NCBI GenBank assembly: GCA_964500445.1
Contig: CAZCOG010000010.1
Span: 1 to 64,000, forward strand
DNA: 64,000 bases
From: Persicitalea sp964500445
GTDB lineage: Bacteria > Bacteroidota > Bacteroidia > Cytophagales > Spirosomataceae
Direction: 5' to 3'
How positions within the stretch are numbered: the stretch's first letter is position 1; every line of letters begins with the position of its first letter. The position numbers and the translations under genes were made by a program. Shown here piece after piece: positions 44,155 through 50,806 of the stretch. The notes under the pieces are model-generated. The model had not been told where the DNA came from and made no database searches. It was given only the letters and a program-made list of their open reading frames with translations.

Positions 44155-45219
44155 ATGAATACAAAGAAAATTTTACTGATCGAGGACAATCCGGAAATGC
44201 GGGAAAATACAACCGAAATTCTGGAACTAGCCAACTATGAAGTAGTTACTGCCACCAACGGTAAGGAAGGGGTGAAATTGGCTCAGCAGGAGCAACCCGA
44301 CCTTGTGATCTGTGATATTATGATGCCCGAACTCGATGGCTATGGGGTGCTGCACATGTTGGGCAAAGACGATCATACGGCTGGAATTCCCTTTATCTTT
44401 CTGACCGCCAAAGCCGAACGCACCGACCAGCGCAAAGGCATGACCATGGGTGCCGACGATTACCTGACCAAACCCTACGATGACGTTGAGCTTTTGAACG
44501 CCGTAGAGGTACGGCTCCAGAAAAGTGAACGGCTGCGGGCCGGGTTTAGCCGCACTGCCGAGGGGCTCGATGCCTTCATGCAGCAAGTGCGTGGCACCGA
44601 TGCGCTGCACAAATTGACCGAAGAGAAGCGGATCAAATCATTCAGAAAGAAGGAAACTATATTTACTGAAGGTAGTTTTCCAACCGGAATTTTCTTCTTG
44701 ATCGAGGGAAAAATAAAGGCCTACCGCGCCAACGAATCCGGCAAGGAGTTCATCACCGACTTATACAAAGAAGGTGATTTCTTTGGTTATGTAGATCTGC
44801 TGCAGGAAACTCCTTACCAGGATTCTGCCGTAGCGCTGGAAGAGTCGCAGGTGGCGATTATTCCAAAGGAAGACTTCTTTGAGCTGCTACAGGGAAACCG
44901 GGAGGTGTCGTCCCGGTTCATAAAAATGCTCTCCAACGAAGTGAAGGAACGCGAAGAGCGGCTGCTGCAACTGGCCTACAACTCCGTCAGGAAGCGCGTG
45001 GCCGAGGCGCTCGTCATGCTGGCTCAGCGCTATCAGGCCGATAAAGAGCGGCCATTTTCGATGGCCATTACCCGCGAAGACATCGCCTCACTGGTCGGCA
45101 CCGCCACCGAAACCGTCATCCGCACACTTTCGGATTTCAGGCAGGAAAAACTGGTGGAAATGAAGGGTAGTTTGATCACCATTCTGAATTACGAAAAACT
45201 GGTGCGGATGCGGAATTGA
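44155..45219 (+). CDS. Response regulator fused to a CRP/FNR-type DNA-binding module
   Basis: The 354-residue protein has a receiver domain (about 4-122; Glu10/Asp11, phospho-acceptor Asp54, Thr84, Lys106), a cyclic-nucleotide-binding-like beta-roll (about 155-245) and a CRP-type winged helix (about 270-345) whose recognition helix is TATETVIRTLSDF, with Glu319 and Arg323 at the positions that read the TGA core in CRP and FNR. The only cysteine is Cys53, so no iron-sulfur cluster can form and oxygen control should come through phosphorylation. The longest frame starts inside the kinase; the ATG at 44155 is chosen. It is a good candidate for the protein binding TGAC-N4-GTCA. Confidence 0.88.
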   Translation: MNTKKILLIEDNPEMRENTTEILELANYEVVTATNGKEGVKLAQQEQPDLVICDIMMPELDGYGVLHMLGKDDHTAGIPFIFLTAKAERTDQRKGMTMGADDYLTKPYDDVELLNAVEVRLQKSERLRAGFSRTAEGLDAFMQQVRGTDALHKLTEEKRIKSFRKKETIFTEGSFPTGIFFLIEGKIKAYRANESGKEFITDLYKEGDFFGYVDLLQETPYQDSAVALEESQVAIIPKEDFFELLQGNREVSSRFIKMLSNEVKEREERLLQLAYNSVRKRVAEALVMLAQRYQADKERPFSMAITREDIASLVGTATETVIRTLSDFRQEKLVEMKGSLITILNYEKLVRMRN

Positions 45220-45252
45220 AGCGAAGAAGTTTTTGCTTGTTATATTCGTGGC

Positions 45253-45960
45253 ATGAAAAAACTCATTGCCTGGCTTCACGTCCGCAAATACGAGATACTA
45301 CTCGCTGCTTTGATTCAGCACCTGTTCATCGGGGTGTTTCTTGAAGACGTAGATTTTTACGCCAAGGTAATTTGGCCCATCAATATTCTCGTTGTGGGCA
45401 TGGCCAGTATAGGGATTTTTGTCAAGAAAGGCCGGTGGAAAAAGATCGTGCGCGACATCCTGTTCGTGGTAGTCCTGATCTTACCCATAGCGCTGCCATT
45501 TTTTGGTCGTCTGCCCTATTTCATGCTAAGTCTGAACATCGCCTATGTGATATTCTTTTCTTTTATTTTTCGGGAAATCATCGCTTTCCTGATTCGTCCC
45601 GGCTACATCAATACCGACCTCATCACCGCTTCGGCCTGCGGCTATTTTCTCCTGCTGGAAATCAGTGTTTTTCTCATGCAGGTATTTCTCTACGAAGATT
45701 TCAGCTCTATCAATGGCATCGACGATACCAGTAAAGCCGCTGTGTTCATGGATCTGGTTTACTTCAACAGTGTGACTTTTACCAGTATTGGATTTGGAGA
45801 TATTACGCCGAAATCGCATCATGTCAAACTCATCACGGCTTTCATTGGTATCGTCGGGCAGTTTTATTCGGTAGTGCTGGTGGGTATCCTGATTAGTAAA
45901 TTCTCTGCCAAAACTACCTTCGTCAACGAAGACTCCACGCCTCCCCAGGATTCTTTATAA
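45253..45960 (+). CDS. Two-pore-helix potassium-type ion channel
   Basis: The 235-residue membrane protein has about six helices; the last two flank a pore loop with the filter TSIGFGDITP, close to the potassium-channel signature TxGYGD with Phe for Tyr. A regular voltage-sensor arginine ladder is absent. A hydrophilic stretch (FLYEDFSSINGIDDTSK) precedes the pore. It starts 33 bases after the response regulator and may be co-transcribed with it. A second channel is on the opposite strand 400 bases away. Confidence 0.8.
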   Translation: MKKLIAWLHVRKYEILLAALIQHLFIGVFLEDVDFYAKVIWPINILVVGMASIGIFVKKGRWKKIVRDILFVVVLILPIALPFFGRLPYFMLSLNIAYVIFFSFIFREIIAFLIRPGYINTDLITASACGYFLLLEISVFLMQVFLYEDFSSINGIDDTSKAAVFMDLVYFNSVTFTSIGFGDITPKSHHVKLITAFIGIVGQFYSVVLVGILISKFSAKTTFVNEDSTPPQDSL

Positions 45961-45972
45961 ACTAGCTTTGCT

Positions 45973-46368
45973 ATGCAGGATCTTGCCGAAATAGGTACCA
46001 AGTACCTTAGCAGCTTCATCGAAATTCTGGCGGCTGTCGTCATTGGCGTCGCCCTGCTTCAATTTCTGTACGCCTACGTCCTCAACTTCACAAAGCCGAA
46101 CTCTGGCCGTACCATTCAGGACATCCGCATTCGCTTTGGCAGCTCACTCACCGTGTCGCTGGAACTACTACTAGGGGCCGACATTCTGGCTACGGCCATT
46201 GCGCCTACCTGGGACGAAATCGGCAAGCTTGCCGCCATCGCGACGTTGCGTACGGCCCTTAATTACTTTCTGGAGAGAGAATTGCGTAACTCGAGCGCCG
46301 AAGACAAGCCCGATCAGGCCCAAAACCGCGCTGAATTTGTTTCTACTACCCGAGCTGATAAGGACTAG
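45973..46368 (+). CDS. DUF1622 membrane protein
   Basis: The 131-residue protein has two or three membrane segments and the DUF1622 pattern IRIRFGSSLTVSLELLLGADI followed by IATLRTALNYFLERE. The family is widespread and uncharacterised. It follows the potassium-type channel after 12 bases, so it may act with it. Its stop codon overlaps the stop of the convergent channel gene in the sequence CTAG. Confidence 0.85.
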   Translation: MQDLAEIGTKYLSSFIEILAAVVIGVALLQFLYAYVLNFTKPNSGRTIQDIRIRFGSSLTVSLELLLGADILATAIAPTWDEIGKLAAIATLRTALNYFLERELRNSSAEDKPDQAQNRAEFVSTTRADKD

Positions 46369-47135
46369 GCCAACTTCTCCTTTATCTCGTTGAGTGTCCG
46401 CGTGAGCTGCGCTATTTCTTGCCTTAGTTCAGCCACATCGTTGGCCCCTGCTACCGGCGCATTTTTTTCCTCGGCATCGCGACCGATGAAGAATGTCGCC
46501 AGCGTGGCTGTTACGTAGCCAAAAATGGCAAAGCCAAAAAGAGTAATCAAAAAAGCCAGCCCACGCCCTTCCGGTGTGGTGGGCGAGTACTCACTGCCGG
46601 CCGTGGTCACGCGCATGGCGGTCCACCACAGCGCCATACCGTAGCTATCGAAGCCGGGGGCAGGATTTTCGATGGCATACATCCCCGCTGCGCCCGTGAA
46701 CGTAACGACCAGCGAAAGCAGTACCACATAGCCAAACGCCCGCCGCTTCATGGTAGCCGACAGGCTCTTCATGCTCCGGTTAAGGGACGACACGATCCTG
46801 ACCAGCCGCAGCCCGCGCAAACTACGCAGCACCCGCAAAAATCTGAAAATGCGGAACACCCGCAATGCCGGAATGATTAGAGAAATCGCCGTGAGCCAGT
46901 TTTTCCTGACGTAATCCAGCTTGGCGGGAGCAAGGATAAATTTGACGATAAAGTCGATAATGAACAGAATCCAGATTGTGATGCTGATGTAATCCAGCGT
47001 TCTGGACAAGCCCCAGATCAAATCTACAATCAGCAGTACCAGCCACACGAAGCCCAAGAAAATCATTGGTCCATCCAGCAGTCGGTCGATGGAGTAGAGA
47101 AGTCGGTTGCGTTCGCGTTGAAGTTGCTTTTTCAT
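46365..47135 (-). CDS. Voltage-gated-type ion channel with unusual filter
   Basis: The 256-residue protein has the six-helix layout of Kv-like channels with a strong S4 voltage-sensor ladder RVFRIFRFLRVLRSLRGLRLVR (split in the sequence as repeated R-x-x-R steps) and a C-terminal coiled coil (ELRQEIAQLTRTLNEIKEKL). The pore loop reads MRVTTAGSEYSP, where potassium channels have TVGYGD. Similar TTVGS(D/E)Y filters exist in other bacterial ion transporters, so ion selectivity is open. Confidence 0.8.
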   Translation of the reverse strand: MKKQLQRERNRLLYSIDRLLDGPMIFLGFVWLVLLIVDLIWGLSRTLDYISITIWILFIIDFIVKFILAPAKLDYVRKNWLTAISLIIPALRVFRIFRFLRVLRSLRGLRLVRIVSSLNRSMKSLSATMKRRAFGYVVLLSLVVTFTGAAGMYAIENPAPGFDSYGMALWWTAMRVTTAGSEYSPTTPEGRGLAFLITLFGFAIFGYVTATLATFFIGRDAEEKNAPVAGANDVAELRQEIAQLTRTLNEIKEKLA

Positions 47136-47264
47136 ATCGTGCTATTTTACAAAAACCTGATCGAAGTTATTGAAAAAGGTTGCTCAGCGCGATGTTTTTA
47201 CTGATAATCGGGAAGAGATTTTATCCTTTCATCCTTCTGATTACCTTCGCCATCAAAAAACAAT

Positions 47265-48536
47265 ATGCATCCCAATACCGCCCCACTGGCCGAAAGAATG
47301 CGTCCGCACGTTCTGGACGATTACGTAGGTCAGGAAAAGCTCGTTGGCCCGAACAGTCCGTTACGCCGGGCCATCGAGAGTAATACCATCCCGTCGCTCA
47401 TTCTGTGGGGCCCGCCGGGCGTGGGCAAAACTACCTTGGCCTTTCTGATTGCCGAGGCCACCAAGCGTCCTTTTCATAGTCTGAGTGCCGTGAGTTCGGG
47501 TGTGAAGGATTTGCGGGAAATTCTCAATCGTCCCATGGGCTTATTTTCTCCAATCCTGTTTATCGACGAAATCCATCGCTACAACAAAAGTCAGCAGGAT
47601 GCCTTGCTCGGGGCCGTAGAAAAAGGTCAGATTACGCTCATTGGCGCTACGACCGAAAATCCTTCCTTTGAGGTAAATTCCGCCCTGCTGTCGCGCTGCC
47701 AGGTGTACGTTTTGGAAGCGCTCGGCGAAAAGGAATTGCGTGAACTGGTGGATAGGGCTTTGGAAAAAGATAGTTGGCTGAAACAGAAATCTGTCACATT
47801 TGAGTCCTACGATGCTCTGTTTCGCCTATCGGGTGGCGACGGGCGCAAACTGTTGAATCTGCTGGAACTGGTCGTGCTAAGTGAGGGCGAAAAGGCAGGG
47901 ATCAGCATCACCGACGATTTGGTGACAGAGGTAGCCCAGCAAAGTATGGCCCGCTACGACAAGTCGGGTGAGCAGCATTATGACATTATCTCGGCGTTCA
48001 TCAAGTCTCTGCGCGGCAGTGACCCCAACGCAGCGCTCTACTGGATGGCCCGCATGATCGTGGCCGGGGAAGATCCGGCCTTCATCGCGCGGCGGATGCT
48101 CATTATGGCTTCTGAGGATATCGGTAATGCCAACCCGACGGCTATGATCATGGCCAATGCCTGCATCCAGGCCGTGAAAGCCATTGGCTACCCCGAGTGC
48201 CGCATCATTCTGTCGCAGGTGGCCGTGTACCTGGCTACCTCGCCCAAAAGTAACGCCAGTTATATGGCGATCAATGAAGCAATAGCCCTGGCCGAAAAAA
48301 CGGCTCATTTGCCCGTGCCTTTGGCCTTACGCAATGCCCCAACTAAGCTAATGAAGCAAATCGGTTATGGCAAAGATTACAAGTACTCGCACAACTACGA
48401 GGGCAATTTTGCCCGACAGAATTTTCTGCCTGAGGAAATACAAAAAACGCCTCTATACAAACCGGGTCGCAATGCACGGGAAGAAGAAATCAGAAAGCGG
48501 CTGGCGCAATGGTGGGGGGAATGGTATGGGTATTGA
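47265..48536 (+). CDS. rarA: Replication-associated recombination protein RarA
   Basis: The 423-residue AAA+ ATPase has Walker A GPPGVGKTT (49-57), Walker B ILFIDEIH (97-104), sensor TTENPSFEVNSALLSRC and the C-terminal MgsA/RarA tetramerisation region (LRGSDPNAALYWMARM, NASYMAINEA). RarA acts at stalled or damaged replication forks, related to clamp-loader subunits. It is monocistronic and converges on the tRNA gene. Confidence 0.93.
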   Translation: MHPNTAPLAERMRPHVLDDYVGQEKLVGPNSPLRRAIESNTIPSLILWGPPGVGKTTLAFLIAEATKRPFHSLSAVSSGVKDLREILNRPMGLFSPILFIDEIHRYNKSQQDALLGAVEKGQITLIGATTENPSFEVNSALLSRCQVYVLEALGEKELRELVDRALEKDSWLKQKSVTFESYDALFRLSGGDGRKLLNLLELVVLSEGEKAGISITDDLVTEVAQQSMARYDKSGEQHYDIISAFIKSLRGSDPNAALYWMARMIVAGEDPAFIARRMLIMASEDIGNANPTAMIMANACIQAVKAIGYPECRIILSQVAVYLATSPKSNASYMAINEAIALAEKTAHLPVPLALRNAPTKLMKQIGYGKDYKYSHNYEGNFARQNFLPEEIQKTPLYKPGRNAREEEIRKRLAQWWGEWYGY

Positions 48537-48550
48537 GTGAGCACTTAAAT

Positions 48551-48586
48551 AAAAAATCCGCTAACCAGTTACTGATTAGCGGATTG
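48551..48586 (-). terminator. Terminator of tRNA-Arg
   Basis: AATCCGCTAA and TTAGCGGATT are perfect complements; on the reverse strand the stem is followed by six T's. Confidence 0.8.
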
Positions 48587-48599
48587 GAAATATTAATTG

Positions 48600-48671
48600 T
48601 GCACCCGAAGGGATTCGAACCCCTATCGTCGGTACCGGAAACCGAAATTCTATCCATTGAACTACGGGTGC
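48600..48671 (-). tRNA. tRNA-Arg (anticodon CCG)
   Basis: On the reverse strand the acceptor arms GCACCCG/CGGGTGC pair fully, the anticodon stem TCGGT/ACCGA carries a seven-base loop TTCCGGT with anticodon CCG, and the T-arm contains GGTTCGAATCC. CCA is not encoded: the bases after the acceptor are ACAATT. Confidence 0.95.
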
Positions 48672-48687
48672 TTGGGGTATCGGGCTG

Positions 48688-48695
48688 CAAATATA
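48688..48695 (-). promoter_or_regulatory. -7 box for tRNA-Arg (TATATTTG)
   Basis: Reverse-strand TATATTTG is a perfect -7 element and would start transcription about 12 bases before the mature tRNA. Confidence 0.55.
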
Positions 48696-48802
48696 AGTGG
48701 ATTTTTGAAAAACGGACGCCGGATTTTCAATTTTGGACGATGGATTTTAAGAGAAATCTGTCGTTCAGCTCATTAGCAACGTGTTTCCTGTCCGTATTAC
48801 CC

Positions 48803-49471
48803 TTACAATTGCTTCAAAAGTTCCCAATCGCCTACTTCCTTCAGATATAGATAATCCAGCAAAATGCCGTTCGTATTGGTAATCAGGCGATGACCTTCGG
48901 CGAATGGTACAACGTGAGTAGTGATGCGCTCATGGTCTGATTCAACGCCCATGTTCTGCTCATGGTAGGCCATGATTTGGTTTTTGGGCAATTCGATTTC
49001 ATAGTAGAAAAAGTACATCGCCTCGTCGCTGGTACCCGTGGAAGGATAACAAGGATGATTCAGCAGGCGCGTCAAATCTTCCTTTGCCACTTCGAGGCCC
49101 GTTTCTTCGTGGACTTCCCGGGCGGCCACAGCGGCGGCATCGCTCTCACTGTCGAGCATGCCGGCCGGATGTTCGTAAGAATAGCCACCATCGCAGATGC
49201 GCCGCTGCCTCACCAGCAACAGGTACTTTTCGCGAGTTGTCTCCTCAATAAAGCAAATTAAGACACATACTACCTCCCCTTTCAGAAAGCAGATCGGCGG
49301 AATCTTGTCTCCTTCGGGCGTATCAGCATCGGTCATCAACAGCGAAAAGAGTATTTCTCCTTCGCCATTCCTCCGTGAATAGACCTCTTCGATGTTCTGA
49401 ATATCCAGCCCGTTGCTTTCAAGTTTATTCCGCCAGAGACGGTACTTGTGTGAGTCGGTAAGTTTTTCCAA
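48803..49471 (-). CDS. NUDIX hydrolase
   Basis: The 222-residue protein has an N-terminal beta domain and a NUDIX box from Gly104: GMLDSESDAAAVAAREVHEE followed by TGL. The catalytic REVHEETG is intact, but the first conserved Glu of GX5E is Ser, with a Glu one position earlier. The context YSYEHPAGM resembles ADP-sugar pyrophosphatases. No ATG is available upstream of the conserved N-terminus; the only possible start is TTG at 49471, since an in-frame stop lies above it. It is divergent from the DUF2721 gene. Confidence 0.85.
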   Translation of the reverse strand: MEKLTDSHKYRLWRNKLESNGLDIQNIEEVYSRRNGEGEILFSLLMTDADTPEGDKIPPICFLKGEVVCVLICFIEETTREKYLLLVRQRRICDGGYSYEHPAGMLDSESDAAAVAAREVHEETGLEVAKEDLTRLLNHPCYPSTGTSDEAMYFFYYEIELPKNQIMAYHEQNMGVESDHERITTHVVPFAEGHRLITNTNGILLDYLYLKEVGDWELLKQL

Positions 49472-49474
49472 TGG

Positions 49475-49482
49475 TATATTTG
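49475..49482 (+). promoter_or_regulatory. -7 box for the DUF2721 gene (TATATTTG)
   Basis: TATATTTG is a perfect -7 element 34 bases before the ATG at 49517, directly abutting the start of the divergent NUDIX gene. Confidence 0.5.
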
Positions 49483-49516
49483 TCTGGTACTTACTTGCTT
49501 TTACTGTTTCTTATCG

Positions 49517-50002
49517 ATGGAACTCACGCTCAGCACGCCTGCCCTACTTTTCTCTACCGTTTCGCTGTTGATGATCGCCTTTACAAACCGCTTTCTGGCG
49601 ATTGCCAACCTCATCCGGGACTTGCACAAACAGTTTCAGCAAAACCCCGACGGCGTCGTGGTGGCACAGATCCGCAATCTGCACATGCGATTGCGATTGA
49701 TCCGCACGATCCAGGGAATGGCTGTCCTGAGCCTGCTGCTGAGCGCTGTCTGTATGCTGGTTCTGCTACAGGAGCATTTTCTGGCGGCCCGAATCCTTTT
49801 CATTGGTGCCCTGGTTTTGCAGATTACCGCTCTGGCTTTGTCTTTTTTTGAAATCTCCGTGTCGATCAAAGCCCTGCAAATCGAACTTAAAGACATGGAG
49901 GATACGCTGGACAGTCGCAGTAGTTTTGAGTTTTTCAATCTGCGCTCAAGATCCGCCGATTCAACGGGTACAGCTAGCAAAAAAGGTAGTTCCGAAGACT
50001 AA
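49517..50002 (+). CDS. DUF2721 membrane protein
   Basis: The 161-residue protein has three membrane segments (about 5-28, 69-92, 94-118) and the DUF2721 pattern ISVSIKALQIELKDMED after the last helix. The cytoplasmic loop between helices one and two carries NRFLAIANLIRDLHKQF. The family is uncharacterised. It converges on the beta-barrel gene with only five bases between the stops. Confidence 0.85.
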   Translation: MELTLSTPALLFSTVSLLMIAFTNRFLAIANLIRDLHKQFQQNPDGVVVAQIRNLHMRLRLIRTIQGMAVLSLLLSAVCMLVLLQEHFLAARILFIGALVLQITALALSFFEISVSIKALQIELKDMEDTLDSRSSFEFFNLRSRSADSTGTASKKGSSED

Positions 50003-50007
50003 TCCGG

Positions 50008-50709
50008 TCAATTGTAAAGCGGAAATGACAAAGCGACATAAGGCATTTGGTAATTCGCTGAAAACCGCTTCTGCCCGTTGTTGAGTTTAAAATCGGAGCG
50101 GTAAGAAATTTGCCCGATCATGTACCCCAGTTTCAGGCCGATCTGCTTGCCAAACCAAATCCTGACGAAGGCTTCGGCCTGTCCATTGTTGTTGCGCAGG
50201 AAGGCCGGAACGGCATTGAGGTTGGCCGGAGCAATGTCCACACCCTTGCCATTCAAATCCAGACTTATTGTGTCAGACTCGGCCACACTGGTAGAATCCG
50301 CAAGGCGATAGGTGGCATTCCTTCTTGCCCCAAAAGCAAAAGACAGCAGATCGGCGTTCACACCGATGTCTACTCTGTCGGCGATGCGCAGACTGAGCCC
50401 CATCACGAAACTCACGCCCGTGGCCGACGCCCGGCTGAGCTGCATGGTGTCATTCATAGAGCGTCCGCCCGGTGCCGTCAGGTAAGTATCCTGGGCCTGG
50501 TAGTTCCACACTCGTGCCCCGCCCGTCAGGCGAATCCAAGGCGCATTCGGGGGATTGATGGTTTGGTAATATAGTAGTGAAGGACTGAAATTCTCCTTTC
50601 CTATGCCTGTACCGATATCCAGACCCGCCGATACGCGCGAGATTCGCTGGGCTTGGGCCGTGAAGGCACAAAAGCCAATCAGGAGCACAGCGATAAATAC
50701 TTTTTTCAT
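50008..50709 (-). CDS. Outer-membrane beta-barrel protein, unknown function
   Basis: The 233-residue protein has a signal peptide (about 1-20, cleavage after AQA). Alternating strands follow with short turns and a terminal aromatic strand (YVALSFPLYN), typical of an outer-membrane barrel. A loop (about 143-175) is rich in Asp, Asn and Ser. I see no catalytic motif. It has its own -7 box and converges on DUF2721. Confidence 0.65.
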   Translation of the reverse strand: MKKVFIAVLLIGFCAFTAQAQRISRVSAGLDIGTGIGKENFSPSLLYYQTINPPNAPWIRLTGGARVWNYQAQDTYLTAPGGRSMNDTMQLSRASATGVSFVMGLSLRIADRVDIGVNADLLSFAFGARRNATYRLADSTSVAESDTISLDLNGKGVDIAPANLNAVPAFLRNNNGQAEAFVRIWFGKQIGLKLGYMIGQISYRSDFKLNNGQKRFSANYQMPYVALSFPLYN

Positions 50710-50733
50710 TTAATTCAAGTGGTTTTACGGGAG

Positions 50734-50741
50734 CAAAGGTA
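50734..50741 (-). promoter_or_regulatory. -7 box for the beta-barrel gene (TACCTTTG)
   Basis: Reverse-strand TACCTTTG is a perfect -7 element, with the start expected near 50729, about 20 bases before the ATG. Confidence 0.55.
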
Positions 50742-50751
50742 GGAAAAGCCC

Positions 50752-50783
50752 AAAAGAAAAAGGCGGTTAAGCAAACCGCCTTT
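50752..50783 (-). terminator. Terminator of glgB
   Basis: AAAGGCGGTT and AACCGCCTTT form a ten-pair stem with a short loop; on the reverse strand a T-rich tract (TTTTTCTTTT) follows. Confidence 0.8.
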
Positions 50784-50806
50784 ATTAATTAATTCGTATG
50801 GTGCCC

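Noticed and set aside
45241..45248. TATATTCG as -7 box of the potassium-type channel
   Set aside because: One mismatch, and it would place the transcript start at the start codon; read-through from the response regulator is simpler.
48509..48850. Forward 113-codon frame
   Set aside because: It runs across the tRNA-Arg gene and the end of rarA and has no family features.
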